From VFMC01 sp040398525 (lineage in GTDB: Bacteria; Actinomycetota; Acidimicrobiia; Acidimicrobiales; Ilumatobacteraceae): a DNA stretch of 64,000 nt. The notes under the pieces are model-generated. The model worked only from the letters and a program-made list of their open reading frames with translations, was not told where the DNA came from and did not search any database. Numbering within the stretch: the first letter of the stretch is position 1; every line of letters begins with the position of its first letter. The stretch is from the NCBI GenBank assembly GCA_040398525.1, contig JBBATY010000008.1:1-64000 (forward strand), in the 5' to 3' direction. A program made the translations under genes and the position numbers. Positions 31,977 through 40,796 of the stretch are shown here, one piece after another.

Positions 31977-33167
31977 GTGAGCACACAGGACACGATCGTG
32001 TTCCTCATCGTGGTGGGGTTGCGCTTCGGCATCCCGCTGCTGATCCCGCGGTTCCCGCTGCCGGCGATCGTCGCTGCGCTCGTGCTCGACGCGGCCGACC
32101 AGACGATCTTCCAGCAGTTCACCGACATCGACACCACCGAGACCGGTTCGTACCAGTCGTACGACAAGGCCCTCGACATCTACTACCTCACCATCGCCTA
32201 CGTGTCGACGATGCGTAACTGGGGTGGGGGCATCGCGTTCAGCGTCGCCCGCTTCCTGTGGTACTACCGCCTGGTCGGCGTGGTCCTGTTCGAGAGCCTC
32301 GGCTATCGCTGGCTGCTGCTCGTGTTCCCCAACACCTTCGAGTACTACTTCATCGCGATCGAGGCCTACAAGCTGGCGCGCAACCACATGAAGCTGTCGA
32401 ACAAGACCATCATCACCATCGCCGCGACGATCTGGATCTTCATCAAGTTGCCGCAGGAGTACTGGATCCACGTGGCCAAGCTCGACTTCACCAACTTCAT
32501 GAAACACACTGTGTTCGGCCTCGAGTCGACGGGCACCGATCCGCGCAACGGCGCCGACCTCTACGAGCAGGGGTGGGGCGAAGCCATCTCCAACCGGCCG
32601 CTCGTGGCCATCGGGCTGGTCGTGCTGATCGTCGCCCTGCTGGCGCTGATCCGCACACTGCTGCGCAAGCTGCCGCCGCGCGACTGGGAGCGCACGATCG
32701 ACGCCGACGTGCAGGGTCGCCACCTCGGCTGGGAGCCTCCGGCCGAGCGGGCCGAGCCGACCGCTGCGTTCGGCTGGCCGTTCGCCGAGAAGGTGGCCCT
32801 CACCTCGATGATCGCGATCATCTTCAGCCACGTCCTGCCCGGTGTGGAGGCCTCGCCGCTGCAGATCGTGATCTCGGTCGCCATCGTCGTCGCTGCGCTC
32901 ACCCTGGTGTCGGAATGGTTGGCCCGACGCGAGGTCAGCTGGCGCTCGACCGGCACGCAGTTCGTCACGATGTCGGTGCTCGGCCTCGGCCTGACGATCC
33001 TCTATTGGGCGCTGCTCGGCGGCGACGACGATCAGCTACGCCTCGGCAACACGCTGTTCTTCGTGTTGCTGCTCACCCTCGTGATGGTGCTGTTCGACCG
33101 CTACCGCCACATCGGCGTCGAGCATCAGCGGCTGCGCGGCTGGCGGCGCGAGCGGTCCGTCGTCTGA
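31977..33167 (+). CDS. Uncharacterised integral membrane protein (396 aa)
   Basis: No named family recognised. The protein starts at GTG 31977, with AGGG-like bases just upstream. It has six or seven hydrophobic helices. Features include RFGIPLLIPRFPLPAIVAAL at the N-terminus, aromatic-rich helices (FLWYYRLVGVVLF, NTFEYYFIAIEAYKLARN), and a second membrane block from about 270 (ALTSMIAIIFSHVLPG). A charged loop at about 222-258 separates the halves. It is closely conserved in style with transporter-like proteins but carries no diagnostic motif. Its last 43 bases overlap the convergent DEAD helicase gene. Confidence 0.72.
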   Translation: MSTQDTIVFLIVVGLRFGIPLLIPRFPLPAIVAALVLDAADQTIFQQFTDIDTTETGSYQSYDKALDIYYLTIAYVSTMRNWGGGIAFSVARFLWYYRLVGVVLFESLGYRWLLLVFPNTFEYYFIAIEAYKLARNHMKLSNKTIITIAATIWIFIKLPQEYWIHVAKLDFTNFMKHTVFGLESTGTDPRNGADLYEQGWGEAISNRPLVAIGLVVLIVALLALIRTLLRKLPPRDWERTIDADVQGRHLGWEPPAERAEPTAAFGWPFAEKVALTSMIAIIFSHVLPGVEASPLQIVISVAIVVAALTLVSEWLARREVSWRSTGTQFVTMSVLGLGLTILYWALLGGDDDQLRLGNTLFFVLLLTLVMVLFDRYRHIGVEHQRLRGWRRERSVV

Positions 33168-34963
33168 CCCCGCTCCGGCCGCTGGCCGTCGTCACGGCGC
33201 GGCTTGGGCGCGCTGTGCCGTTCGCGGCTGTCGTCGCGGCCTGACTGCTCGACGTAGCGGCGCACCGTCACCCGCTTGCCGCGGATGGTGGCTTGGCGCA
33301 GTGCGTCGACGACCCGGTCGGCCTCGTGCTCGGGCACACCGACGAGCGAGTAGGTGGACGACACGAGGATCGGGCCGATCTCGGTGCCCGACAGGTCGGT
33401 CTCGTTGGCGATCGCGCCCACCAGGTCGCCAGGTCGGACCTGGGCGTTCTTGCCGAGGCCGATGTAGAGCCGCGCCCGCTCGCCGCTGCTGGGCGGGCGA
33501 GAGCTGCGCTCACCACGCTCGACGCGCCCCGGTGTGGGGCGGTCGCTGCCGGCTGGCTTGGCCCGCGGTGCCGGGCGGGATGCATCGGGGATCTCGCGAT
33601 CGTCGCCCGCTTTCGGGAAGCGGGCGGTGTGGAGCAGCCGCACCGCGGCTGCGGCGACCGCTGCCGGATCGTGCTGCGCGCTCAACTGGGCCACGATCGT
33701 GGCGACCGGGTCGTCGGCATCGGCGTGGGGTGCTGCGGCCAGCTCGGCCTCGAGCTCGGCGGCAAGGCGAGCGCTGCGTCGGGCCCGCAACTCGGCGATG
33801 GAGGGGACCGGCTCGATGTCGATCGGCCGCCGGGTGAGGCGTTCGATGTTGGCGAGCATCCGCTGCTCGCGGGGCTCGGCGATGGTGATCGCCATCCCCT
33901 CGCGCCCGGCTCGACCGACTCGGCCGATGCGGTGGACGTAGGCCTCCGGCGCTGACGGCACGTCGTAGTTGACCACGTGGGTGAGCAGATCGAGGTCGAG
34001 GCCACGCGCAGCGACGTCGGTGGCGATCAGCAGCTCGGCGGTTCCGGAACGCATCCGCTGCATCACCCGGTCGCGCTGCTCCTGGCCCATGCCACCGTGC
34101 AGCGCCTCGGCGCGGTAGCCGCGCCGGCCGAGCAACTCGGTGAGCTCGTCGACCTCGGTGCGGGTGCGGCAGAACACGATCGTGGCCGTCGGTGCCTCGA
34201 CGTCGAGCACGCGGCCGAGCGCGGCGGCCTTGTGGGCGCGCATCACGATGTGGGCCCGCTGGGTGACGAGCACCGGTGCGTCCGGGGCACGGTCGCTGCC
34301 CACCTTCACCGTCACCGGTTGGTGCTGGTGGCGGGCGGCGATGCCGCTGATGCGCGGTGGCAGCGTGGCCGAGAACAGCACCGTCTGGCGGGCCTCGGGG
34401 GTGGCGGTGAGCAGTTCGTCGATGTCCTCGGCGAAGCCCATGTCGAGCATCTCGTCGGCCTCGTCGAGCACGACCGTCTCGATCGAGTCGAGCGACAGCG
34501 AGCCGCGCCGGAGGTGGTCGAGGGCCCGACCCGGGGTCGCGACCACCACGTGGGTGCCGCGCTCGAGTGCGCCGAGCTGGCGACCGATCGGCTGGCCGCC
34601 GTAGACGGCGACGACCCGGGTGCCGAGCGAACGACCGTACGTGGTCATCGCCTCGGCCACCTGCATGGCGAGCTCGCGGGTGGGGACGAGGACCAGTGCG
34701 ACGGGCGCACCGGCCGGTCGCGAGCCGAGGCGGTGCAGCACCGGGAGGGCGAAGGCCGCGGTCTTGCCCGTGCCGGTGGCCGCCTGGCCGAGCACGTCGC
34801 GGCCGGCGAGCACGGCGGGGATCGCCTCGCGTTGGATGGGGGTCGGCTCTTCGTAGCCGAGCGTGGTGAGCGTCTGGAGCAGTTCGGCCCGCAAGCCCAG
34901 GGCAGCAAAGCCCCCGGAGTCCTCAGCGATGCCGCCCAGCTCATCGCCGAGTTCAGAATTCAT
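33125..34963 (-). CDS. DEAD-box ATP-dependent RNA helicase (DeaD/CsdA type)
   Basis: This 612-residue helicase has the Q motif (PTPIQREAIP, 41-50), Walker A ATGTGKT (62-68), PTRELA, TPGR, DEAD, SAT and the C-terminal core motif HRIGRVGRAGREG. A DbpA-type RNA-binding domain follows at about 500-570 (ARLYIGLGKNAQVRPGDLVGAI and LVGVPEHEADRVVDAL), then an Arg-rich tail. This is the CsdA/DeaD architecture used in ribosome assembly and mRNA turnover, often at low temperature. It follows the TauD-family gene after 23 bases on the same strand. Confidence 0.94.
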   Translation of the reverse strand: MNSELGDELGGIAEDSGGFAALGLRAELLQTLTTLGYEEPTPIQREAIPAVLAGRDVLGQAATGTGKTAAFALPVLHRLGSRPAGAPVALVLVPTRELAMQVAEAMTTYGRSLGTRVVAVYGGQPIGRQLGALERGTHVVVATPGRALDHLRRGSLSLDSIETVVLDEADEMLDMGFAEDIDELLTATPEARQTVLFSATLPPRISGIAARHQHQPVTVKVGSDRAPDAPVLVTQRAHIVMRAHKAAALGRVLDVEAPTATIVFCRTRTEVDELTELLGRRGYRAEALHGGMGQEQRDRVMQRMRSGTAELLIATDVAARGLDLDLLTHVVNYDVPSAPEAYVHRIGRVGRAGREGMAITIAEPREQRMLANIERLTRRPIDIEPVPSIAELRARRSARLAAELEAELAAAPHADADDPVATIVAQLSAQHDPAAVAAAAVRLLHTARFPKAGDDREIPDASRPAPRAKPAGSDRPTPGRVERGERSSRPPSSGERARLYIGLGKNAQVRPGDLVGAIANETDLSGTEIGPILVSSTYSLVGVPEHEADRVVDALRQATIRGKRVTVRRYVEQSGRDDSRERHSAPKPRRDDGQRPERGQTTDRSRRQPRSR

Positions 34964-34986
34964 GGCCGGTCCACGCTATCGCTGGT

Positions 34987-36096
34987 TCAGCGCATCCCGG
35001 CCAGACGCAGCCGGCTCTCGAAGTCCTCGTGGTTGAGGTACGCGCCGCACAGCCGGCGCACACCGGTGTAGGCGGTGCGGCCGTGCAACACCCGCCAGTT
35101 GTCGAACAGCATCGCCTCGCCCGGGGCGAGGACGTGACGCCACTGCAGGCGCTCGTCGTTGGCGAGCAGGTCGAAGGCCCGCAGCGCGTCGTACACGGCC
35201 ACGGTCTCGTCGGGGGGCAGGAGGAACGGCGCACGGTCGGCGTTGTTGAACGACACCTGCACCAGCTCGCCGCTGTGGTCGTGGCGGAACACCGGGCGCG
35301 CCGCCATCAGGTGCGAGCCGTCGCCGATGTACTGCCCGGGGATGGCCACCGTCGACAGCGTGTCGAAGTGCTGCGGCGCGTGCTCGCGCAGCTCGGCCGC
35401 GATGCGCAGCCCGTCGACCATGGTGGACTCGCCGCCGGTGCCGTCGAAGGAGAGGCAGTGGAGCAGCTGCAGACCGGGCGCGTCGTGGGAGTAGGTGCCG
35501 TCGGTGTGCGGGCGCAGTTCGAGGTTGGTGTAGGCGGTGTCGGCCTTGCTGAGGTCGGCGGTGAACTCCCAGAACCCGCCGAAGATGGTCTCGCGGACGT
35601 AGCTGACGCGACGGATCAGTGCCTCGGTGGCCTCGGCCGTGGCGGGTGTGCCGGTGGCCAGCGCGAAGCCGTAGCTCGCCACCTGGGTGAGCCAGGCGAG
35701 CAGCCCGTCGTCGCTTCCCATGATGTCGTCGTACGGCGTCGACGGCGTCGGCACGATGGCGGCGGCGTCCCACAGCACGCGCGGGGTCGACACACGCGCG
35801 GCCGGGCGTCGTGGGGTGCGGAACTCGGCGAGGAACCGGGTGGGCAACAACGACGGGGGCTCGTCGGTGGCCCACACGACCTCGAGGTCGTCGCCGCGCA
35901 GCTCGACCGAGCGGGCCGTCAGGTGGGGGTCGACGCCGGCCGTGTAGAGCTGACGCTGCTGGGTGACGGGGTGCAAGGTGGCCGGGTCGTGGGCGTGGTC
36001 GCGGACCCAGATCCAGGGGTAGGAGCTCGACCGGCCGTCGTCCCAGACGACCTCGAGATGCGCCGCTAGGGCCGACACGGAACGGATCGACGTCAT
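34987..36096 (-). CDS. TauD/TfdA-family Fe(II)/2-oxoglutarate dioxygenase, gamma-butyrobetaine hydroxylase-like
   Basis: The 369-residue protein has an N-terminal DUF971 (GBBH-like) domain: LEVVWDDGRSSSYPWIWVRDH. The dioxygenase domain has iron ligands H197-x-D199 (RPHTDGTYSHDAPG) and H338 (DNWRVLHGRTAY). The C-terminal RRLCGAYLNHEDFESRLR supplies the 2-oxoglutarate-binding Arg. This two-domain layout is that of gamma-butyrobetaine and trimethyllysine dioxygenases of carnitine synthesis. Bacterial relatives may instead break down carnitine-like betaines. Start at ATG 36096. Substrate assignment is moderate; fold assignment is firm. Confidence 0.88.
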   Translation of the reverse strand: MTSIRSVSALAAHLEVVWDDGRSSSYPWIWVRDHAHDPATLHPVTQQRQLYTAGVDPHLTARSVELRGDDLEVVWATDEPPSLLPTRFLAEFRTPRRPAARVSTPRVLWDAAAIVPTPSTPYDDIMGSDDGLLAWLTQVASYGFALATGTPATAEATEALIRRVSYVRETIFGGFWEFTADLSKADTAYTNLELRPHTDGTYSHDAPGLQLLHCLSFDGTGGESTMVDGLRIAAELREHAPQHFDTLSTVAIPGQYIGDGSHLMAARPVFRHDHSGELVQVSFNNADRAPFLLPPDETVAVYDALRAFDLLANDERLQWRHVLAPGEAMLFDNWRVLHGRTAYTGVRRLCGAYLNHEDFESRLRLAGMR

Positions 36097-36141
36097 GGCT
36101 CCACTCTACGTGGAGGCCCAGCCCCGGGGTACCGTGCGGTC

Positions 36142-36605
36142 ATGAGCGACTCCACTGCTGCACCCGGGCCCGCCTCCACCGACGACGTCGAGAGCGTCGA
36201 GCGGGTCATCGCTGCTCCGGCCGCGGCGATCTTCGCCGTGCTGGCCGACCCATCGCGCCATCAGGAGATCGATGGCTCGGGCACCGTGCGCGAGGCCGCC
36301 GGCGGCTCGCAGCAGGTGGCGCTCGGTTCGACGTTCGGCATGTCGATGAAGATGGGCATCCCGTACTCGATGGAGAACGAGATCATCGAGTTCGAGCAGG
36401 ACCGCCGCATCGCCTGGCAGACGCGACCGTCGATCAAGTTCATGCGCCGCTTCGTCGGTGGGCGCATCTGGCGCTACGAGCTCGAGGCCGTCGAGGGTGG
36501 CACCCTGGTGCGCGAGAGCTGGGACATCAGCCAGGAGCGGGTCAAGAAGGCGGTGCAGCCGATGCGGGCCCGCACCCGCGAGGCGATGACCAAGACGCTC
36601 GAGCG
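36142..36605 (+). CDS. SRPBCC-family protein, 3' cut by assembly gap
   Basis: About 154 residues are visible from ATG 36142. The pattern VERVIAAPAAAIFAVLADPSRHQEIDGSG is the N-terminal START-like motif, and the terminal helix KKAVQPMRARTREAMTKTLER is nearly complete when the gap begins. The family length is about 150-170 residues, so only a few residues are lost. Ligand unknown. It is not closely similar to the SRPBCC protein at 15268-15750. Confidence 0.8.
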
Positions 36606-36705
36606 NNNNNNNNNNNNNNNNNNNNNNNNNNNNNNNNNNNNNNNNNNNNNNNNNNNNNNNNNNNNNNNNNNNNNNNNNNNNNNNNNNNNNNNNNNNNNNN
36701 NNNNN
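36606..36705. other. Assembly gap (100 N)
   Basis: Exactly 100 N that hides the 3' ends of two convergent genes, the SRPBCC protein and the M23 peptidase. Confidence 0.99.
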
Positions 36706-37176
36706 CAGGTGGCCGTAGTAGTAATAGTCGCCGTCGACCCCGGTGATGCCCCAGGCGTTGCCCGACAGCACTGCGTCGGGGTTGCCCGCGATGGTCTTGC
36801 GGGTCAGCAGCCCGTCCATCGCGGCGTAGACCGCCTGGCCCTGGGTGGTGAGGATGTCGATGCCGGCGTGGATCCGCCCGCCGCTGCGGGGGTCGCCGAA
36901 GTTGTCGAGCACGTAGCAGCGCGGCACCGGATCGACCGGGAACACCAGCCGGTAGGTGGGCCGGATGCGGTCGGCCGTGGCCGACACGGTGGCGCCGGCC
37001 GTGACCTGGGCGAGCACGGGCTCGTCGGCTGCGGCGGTGGGCCGCGAGTCGAGCGCTGCCGAAGGGGCGACGATGGTGCCCGTGGCGACTGCAGCTGCCA
37101 CGACCAGCGACCACCGGCCGCGACGCGATGACAGCGTCGGCTCGGGGTGTGAGGCGGGGCAGGTCGAGAGCTTCAT
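36706..37176 (-). CDS. M23-family peptidase (LytM-like), 3' cut by assembly gap
   Basis: The visible 157 residues start with a signal-like segment (RRGRWSLVVAAAVATGTIVAPSA, about 19-41). The M23 domain begins at about 75: YVLDNFGDPRSGGRIHAGIDI with metal ligands H103 and D107, and then DYYYYGHL, where H156 opens the second metal motif. The rest of the HxH motif lies in the gap. Such secreted metallopeptidases cut peptidoglycan cross-bridges or act as activators of amidases. Start at ATG 37176. Confidence 0.88.
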
Positions 37177-37352
37177 GGGCGAGGCGCAAAGGGACGCGAA
37201 CGAGGGCCGCCCGGGCGACAGCGTAGCCAGACCGGGGTGGATCGGCGCACGCGACGGTTCTCACCCGGCTCTAACCTCCACGGGATAGACCACTCACCAA
37301 CGGGGCGCACGATGTGCTCACCAACAACGCCAACCCCCTTGGAGGACATGTC

Positions 37353-38000
37353 ATGAAGCAGAAGAAGATCGTCATCGCCGGTCTGGTCGCCGGCCTCGTC
37401 GCCGGTGGTGGCGCCGGTCTCGTGCTCACCAGCGGTGGGTTCGCCGGTGCCAGTGCAGCGCTGCCGAGCGCCGTCGTCGTCGACGACACCGACACCAGCG
37501 ATCGTGCCGCCGAGCTCGGCGCCCGTCTCGCCGAGGTGCTCCAGCCCCTCGTCGCCGACGGCACGCTCACCCAGGAACAGCTCGACACGGTGGTCGAGAC
37601 GCTGATGGAGAACGCCCCCGAGCGTGACGGCCGCGGTGGCCGCGGTGGCCACGGTGGCCGCGGCGATCACGACGGCCCGCGTGGCGGCCGTGGCGGTCAT
37701 GGCCTCGAGGCGGCGGCCACGGCGCTCGGCCTCACGGCCGACGAGCTGCGTGTCGAGTTGCGCGACGGTGCCACGTTGGCCGACATCGCGGCCGACGAGG
37801 GCGTCGCGGTGCAGACCGTGATCGACGCGATGGTCGCCGAGCTCGAGACCCATCTCGACGAGCACGTCGCTTCCGGCGAGCTCACCCAGGAAGAGGCCGA
37901 TGCCAAGCTGGCCAAGGCGACCGAGAAGATCACCGACCTCGTCAACAACGGCCGCCCCGACCGCGGCGGCGAGCCTGCCCCGGCCGACCCGTCGGCCTGA
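37353..38000 (+). CDS. Secreted Gly/His/Arg-repeat protein in front of a two-component system
   Basis: The 215-residue protein starts at ATG 37353, with GGAGG 7 bases upstream. It has a signal or anchor helix (KKIVIAGLVAGLVAGGGAGLVL), an N-terminal helical pair (LAEVLQPLVADGTLTQEQLDTVVETLM), a Gly-rich spacer with alternating His, Arg and Asp (about 90-112), and a second helical unit (LEAAATALGLTADELRVELRDGATLADIAADEG). Similar proteins occur beside OmpR-type regulators in actinobacteria. The His/Asp-rich spacer could bind metal. I do not know the function; a signal or target of the adjacent two-component system is possible. An ATG at 37314 is less likely. Confidence 0.75.
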   Translation: MKQKKIVIAGLVAGLVAGGGAGLVLTSGGFAGASAALPSAVVVDDTDTSDRAAELGARLAEVLQPLVADGTLTQEQLDTVVETLMENAPERDGRGGRGGHGGRGDHDGPRGGRGGHGLEAAATALGLTADELRVELRDGATLADIAADEGVAVQTVIDAMVAELETHLDEHVASGELTQEEADAKLAKATEKITDLVNNGRPDRGGEPAPADPSA

Positions 38001-38033
38001 CCCCCCACCGGCATCGGGACGGCACCGGCAACG

Positions 38034-38744
38034 ATGATGGCGAAGGCAGCGGCCGACAAGGTGCTCGTGGTGGACGACGATCGGGCGATCCGGGAGTCGT
38101 TGGCCCGGGCACTCGAGCTCGAGGGCTACGACGTGCGTCTGGCCCCCGACGGAGCCGCAGCCCTCGCTGCCATCAGCGCCGACCGTCCCGATGTCGCCGT
38201 GGTCGACTTGATGATGCCGAACATCGACGGCCTGACGGTGTGCCGAGTGCTGCGTGCCGAGCGCGACCGTCTGCCGATCCTGATGCTCACCGCCCGCACC
38301 GAGACCGCCGACCGAGTGGCCGGTCTCGATGCGGGCGCTGACGACTACCTGCCCAAGCCCTTCGACCTCGTCGAGCTGTTGGCCCGCTTGCGGGCCCTGC
38401 TGCGTCGGAGCCGACCCGATGATCCCGTCGATCCGGTCTCGGCCGCGCAGCTGCAGGTCGCCGACCTGCGCATCGATCCGCAGGCCCGCCGGGCCTGGCG
38501 TGCCGACACCGAGATCGAGCTGTCGAAGACCGAGTTCGACCTGCTCGAGCTCCTCGCCCGCAATGCTGGCATCGTGCTCGACCACTCGCTCATCTACGAC
38601 CGGATCTGGAACTACGACTTCGGGCCGGACTCGAAGAACCTCGCGGTCTACATCAGCTACCTCCGGCGCAAGGTCGACACCGGCGAGCTGCCGAAGCTCA
38701 TCCACACCGTCCGCGGCGTCGGCTACACGCTGCGCGTCCCGTGA
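38034..38744 (+). CDS. OmpR/PhoB-family response regulator (MprA-like)
   Basis: The 236-residue protein has a receiver domain with the acidic pocket VVDDD (13-16), phospho-acceptor D58 (VVDLMMPNIDG) and K108 (LPKPFD). A winged-helix DNA-binding domain follows (ELSKTEFDLLELLARN, VYISYLRRKVD, LIHTVRGVGYTLR). It directly precedes, and overlaps by 4 bases, a histidine kinase gene. The layout recalls the MprAB cell-envelope stress systems of actinobacteria. The target genes are unknown; the secreted protein gene upstream is a candidate. Confidence 0.93.
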   Translation: MMAKAAADKVLVVDDDRAIRESLARALELEGYDVRLAPDGAAALAAISADRPDVAVVDLMMPNIDGLTVCRVLRAERDRLPILMLTARTETADRVAGLDAGADDYLPKPFDLVELLARLRALLRRSRPDDPVDPVSAAQLQVADLRIDPQARRAWRADTEIELSKTEFDLLELLARNAGIVLDHSLIYDRIWNYDFGPDSKNLAVYISYLRRKVDTGELPKLIHTVRGVGYTLRVP

Positions 38745-39847
38745 GCTTGCGCACCAAGCTCGCCCTGTCACTCGCCGCGCTGGCGGCATTCGCCACGATC
38801 GTCGTCGGGTCCGCCAGCTACCTGTCGACGCGCAACGTGCTCGAACGCGAGGTCGACGCCTCGCTCGCCCTCGCTGCCAGGCGCCTCGACGCACTCGGCA
38901 TCGGCGCCGCCGGGCAACTCGGTGAGGTCGGTCGTCCCGGTGGGCGAGGCGAGCGCGGCTTCCAGCAGGTGCTCGTGCAGGTGATCGATGCCGAGGGCCG
39001 CATCGTCGTCGAGCCTCGCGGTGGTGCCNNNNNNNNNNNNNNNNNNNNNNNNNNNNNNNNNNNNNNNNNNNNNNNNNNNNNNNNNNNNNNNNNNNNNNNN
39101 NNNNNNNNNNNNNNNNNNNNNNNNNNNNGGCTCGGACGCGCGTTCCAGTCGATGCTCACATCGCTCTCGCGCTCCAAGCGCGCCCAGCAACAGCTCGTGC
39201 AGGACGCCGGCCACGAGCTGCGCACGCCGCTCACCAGCCTGCGCACCAACGTCGAGGTGATGCAGCGCTTCGACGAGCTGTCACCGGCATCGCGCGAGCG
39301 CCTGCTGGCCGACGTGGGCAGCGAGACCCGCGAGCTGAGCGCCCTCGTCGACGAGCTCGTCGCCCTCGCCACTGATCAAGCCTCTCAGGAGTCGCCTGCG
39401 CCGGTTCGCGTGGCCGAGGTGGTCGAGCGGGTCGTCGAGCGCGCCTGTCGCCGATCGGGGCGCGACATCGACGTGTCGGCCGACGACTCGGTGGTGATGG
39501 TCCGTCCGCAGTCGCTCGAGCGGGCCCTCACCAACCTGGTGGGCAACGCAGTGAAGTTCAGCGATGGCCCGGTCGAGGTGCGTGTCGATCGCGGACGGGT
39601 CGAGGTGCTCGACCGCGGCCCGGGCATCGCTCCCGCCGACCTGCCGCGCATCTTCGATCGCTTCTTCCGGTCCGATGCCGCCCGGTCGTTGCCCGGCAGT
39701 GGCCTCGGCCTGGCGATCGTGCGCGACATGGCCGAGCATCACGGTGGCTCGGTCTTCGCTGCGAACCGCCCCGACGGTGGGGCGTGCATCGGCTTCGTGC
39801 TCGCGCCGCTCAGCGGCGCGCCACTGCCTCCGCCCGAACTCAGTTGA
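38741..39847 (+). CDS. Sensor histidine kinase (MprB-like), interrupted by assembly gap
   Basis: It starts at GTG 38741, overlapping the response-regulator stop. N-terminal helix (KLALSLAALAAFATIVVGSASY), a periplasmic sensor region that runs into 100 N, then a HAMP remnant. The dimerisation helix QDAGHELRTPLTSL carries the phospho-His, and the ATPase motifs NLVGNAVKFSD (N box), DRGPGIAPADLPRIFDRFF (G1/F) and GSGLGLAIVRDMAEHHGG (G2) follow. The second transmembrane helix and part of HAMP must be inside the gap. The reading frame is the same on both sides with 100 N counted. It partners the response regulator. Confidence 0.9.
   Translation: MSLRTKLALSLAALAAFATIVVGSASYLSTRNVLEREVDASLALAARRLDALGIGAAGQLGEVGRPGGRGERGFQQVLVQVIDAEGRIVVEPRGGAXXXXXXXXXXXXXXXXXXXXXXXXXXXXXXXXXXLGRAFQSMLTSLSRSKRAQQQLVQDAGHELRTPLTSLRTNVEVMQRFDELSPASRERLLADVGSETRELSALVDELVALATDQASQESPAPVRVAEVVERVVERACRRSGRDIDVSADDSVVMVRPQSLERALTNLVGNAVKFSDGPVEVRVDRGRVEVLDRGPGIAPADLPRIFDRFFRSDAARSLPGSGLGLAIVRDMAEHHGGSVFAANRPDGGACIGFVLAPLSGAPLPPPELS
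39029..39128. other. Assembly gap (100 N)
   Basis: Exactly 100 N inside the histidine kinase gene, between the sensor region and the HAMP/dimerisation part. Confidence 0.99.
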
Positions 39848-40754
39848 AGATGAAGAAGATGCCGGCCGGGATGACGATCCAGGCGATGGCCATCAGGATC
39901 AGCGACACCAGCGCGATGCGCATGCAGTGGTCCTGGGGCACCCGCGGCGTGATGCCGATCACCTCGTAGAGCGCCTCGAACGGTCGGTCGCTGGTGAGCC
40001 GGATGCGGCGTCGGGCGACTGCTGCGGCGCGCAGGATGCACCAGGAGATGCCGAGCAGGCTGCCGAGCAGCAGCACGGTGGTGACGCTGACGAGGATCGG
40101 GTTCTGCTGGATCGTGCCGGCTGCGGACCGCAGGCCACCGAGCGCCGAACTGATGATGGCGCCGCCGACGAGGAACTTGGGCAACCCCCCGCCGCGCTGA
40201 CCGGTGTAGTGCGGCAGCACCAGGCCGGTGGTGAGCCGGGCCCGCTGCAGCAGCTGCGACTCGCGGGTGTGCTTCGGCGCCCACCCGGTGCGCCGGGCGT
40301 AGAGGAAGTCGAGCTGCTTGACGGCCCGGCCGATGTAGTTCATCAGCATCAGCCGGACGAAGAGCTGCACGACCAGTGCCCCGAGCTTGCGCAGTGGGCC
40401 TTTCCCCTCTTCGAGATACACCGAGCGCACACCGATGATGCGCAGCACCTCGAGGCTCTTCAGCACCAGCTCGTGGGCTTCTTCGAAGCGGTCGGGGTTG
40501 AAGATCGGCTTCGGGAGGCCGAGCGAGCGGATGATCTCCTGCTCGACCGGGCCCGTGCTGCCGAGTTGGTCGAGCACGGCGTCGGCGGCAGCCTTGTCGC
40601 TCTTGCGGAGCGCGTTGAACGCGGCGAGCTTCTCGCCGAACTCGTCGAGTGCTGCCGACGTCTTGCCTGCGGCCACCTTGGCGGCGAATTCGTCGGCCGT
40701 CGGCTTGACCTTGGCGGTGTTGTTGGTGGTGTCGCCCATAGGAATGGCTGTCAT
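39840..40754 (-). CDS. Uncharacterised membrane protein, tandem paralogue A (304 aa)
   Basis: I do not recognise a named family. The N-terminal half is soluble and helical: EFGEKLAAFNALRKSDKAAA, LDQLGSTGPVEQEIIRSL, LPKPIFNPDRFEEAHELVLKSLEVLR. A membrane-adjacent region follows (LVVQLFVRLMLMNYIGRA), then three hydrophobic helices: LPKFLVGGAIISSALGGL, ILVSVTTVLLLGSLLGISWC and the C-terminal ALVSLILMAIAWIVIPAGIFFIF. It is about half identical to the gene immediately upstream (40797-41717), so a recent tandem duplication is clear. Start at ATG 40754; its stop overlaps the end of the histidine kinase gene. Confidence 0.8.
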   Translation of the reverse strand: MTAIPMGDTTNNTAKVKPTADEFAAKVAAGKTSAALDEFGEKLAAFNALRKSDKAAADAVLDQLGSTGPVEQEIIRSLGLPKPIFNPDRFEEAHELVLKSLEVLRIIGVRSVYLEEGKGPLRKLGALVVQLFVRLMLMNYIGRAVKQLDFLYARRTGWAPKHTRESQLLQRARLTTGLVLPHYTGQRGGGLPKFLVGGAIISSALGGLRSAAGTIQQNPILVSVTTVLLLGSLLGISWCILRAAAVARRRIRLTSDRPFEALYEVIGITPRVPQDHCMRIALVSLILMAIAWIVIPAGIFFIFN

Positions 40755-40796
40755 GATGCCACACGCCCGGAGGGCGGCTCGTCTCGATCCAAGTGA

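Noticed and set aside
36142..37131. One continuous protein across the 36606-36705 gap
   Set aside because: The left side encodes an SRPBCC protein on the plus strand; the right side is an M23 peptidase on the minus strand. The plus-strand frame after the gap is only an antisense translation.
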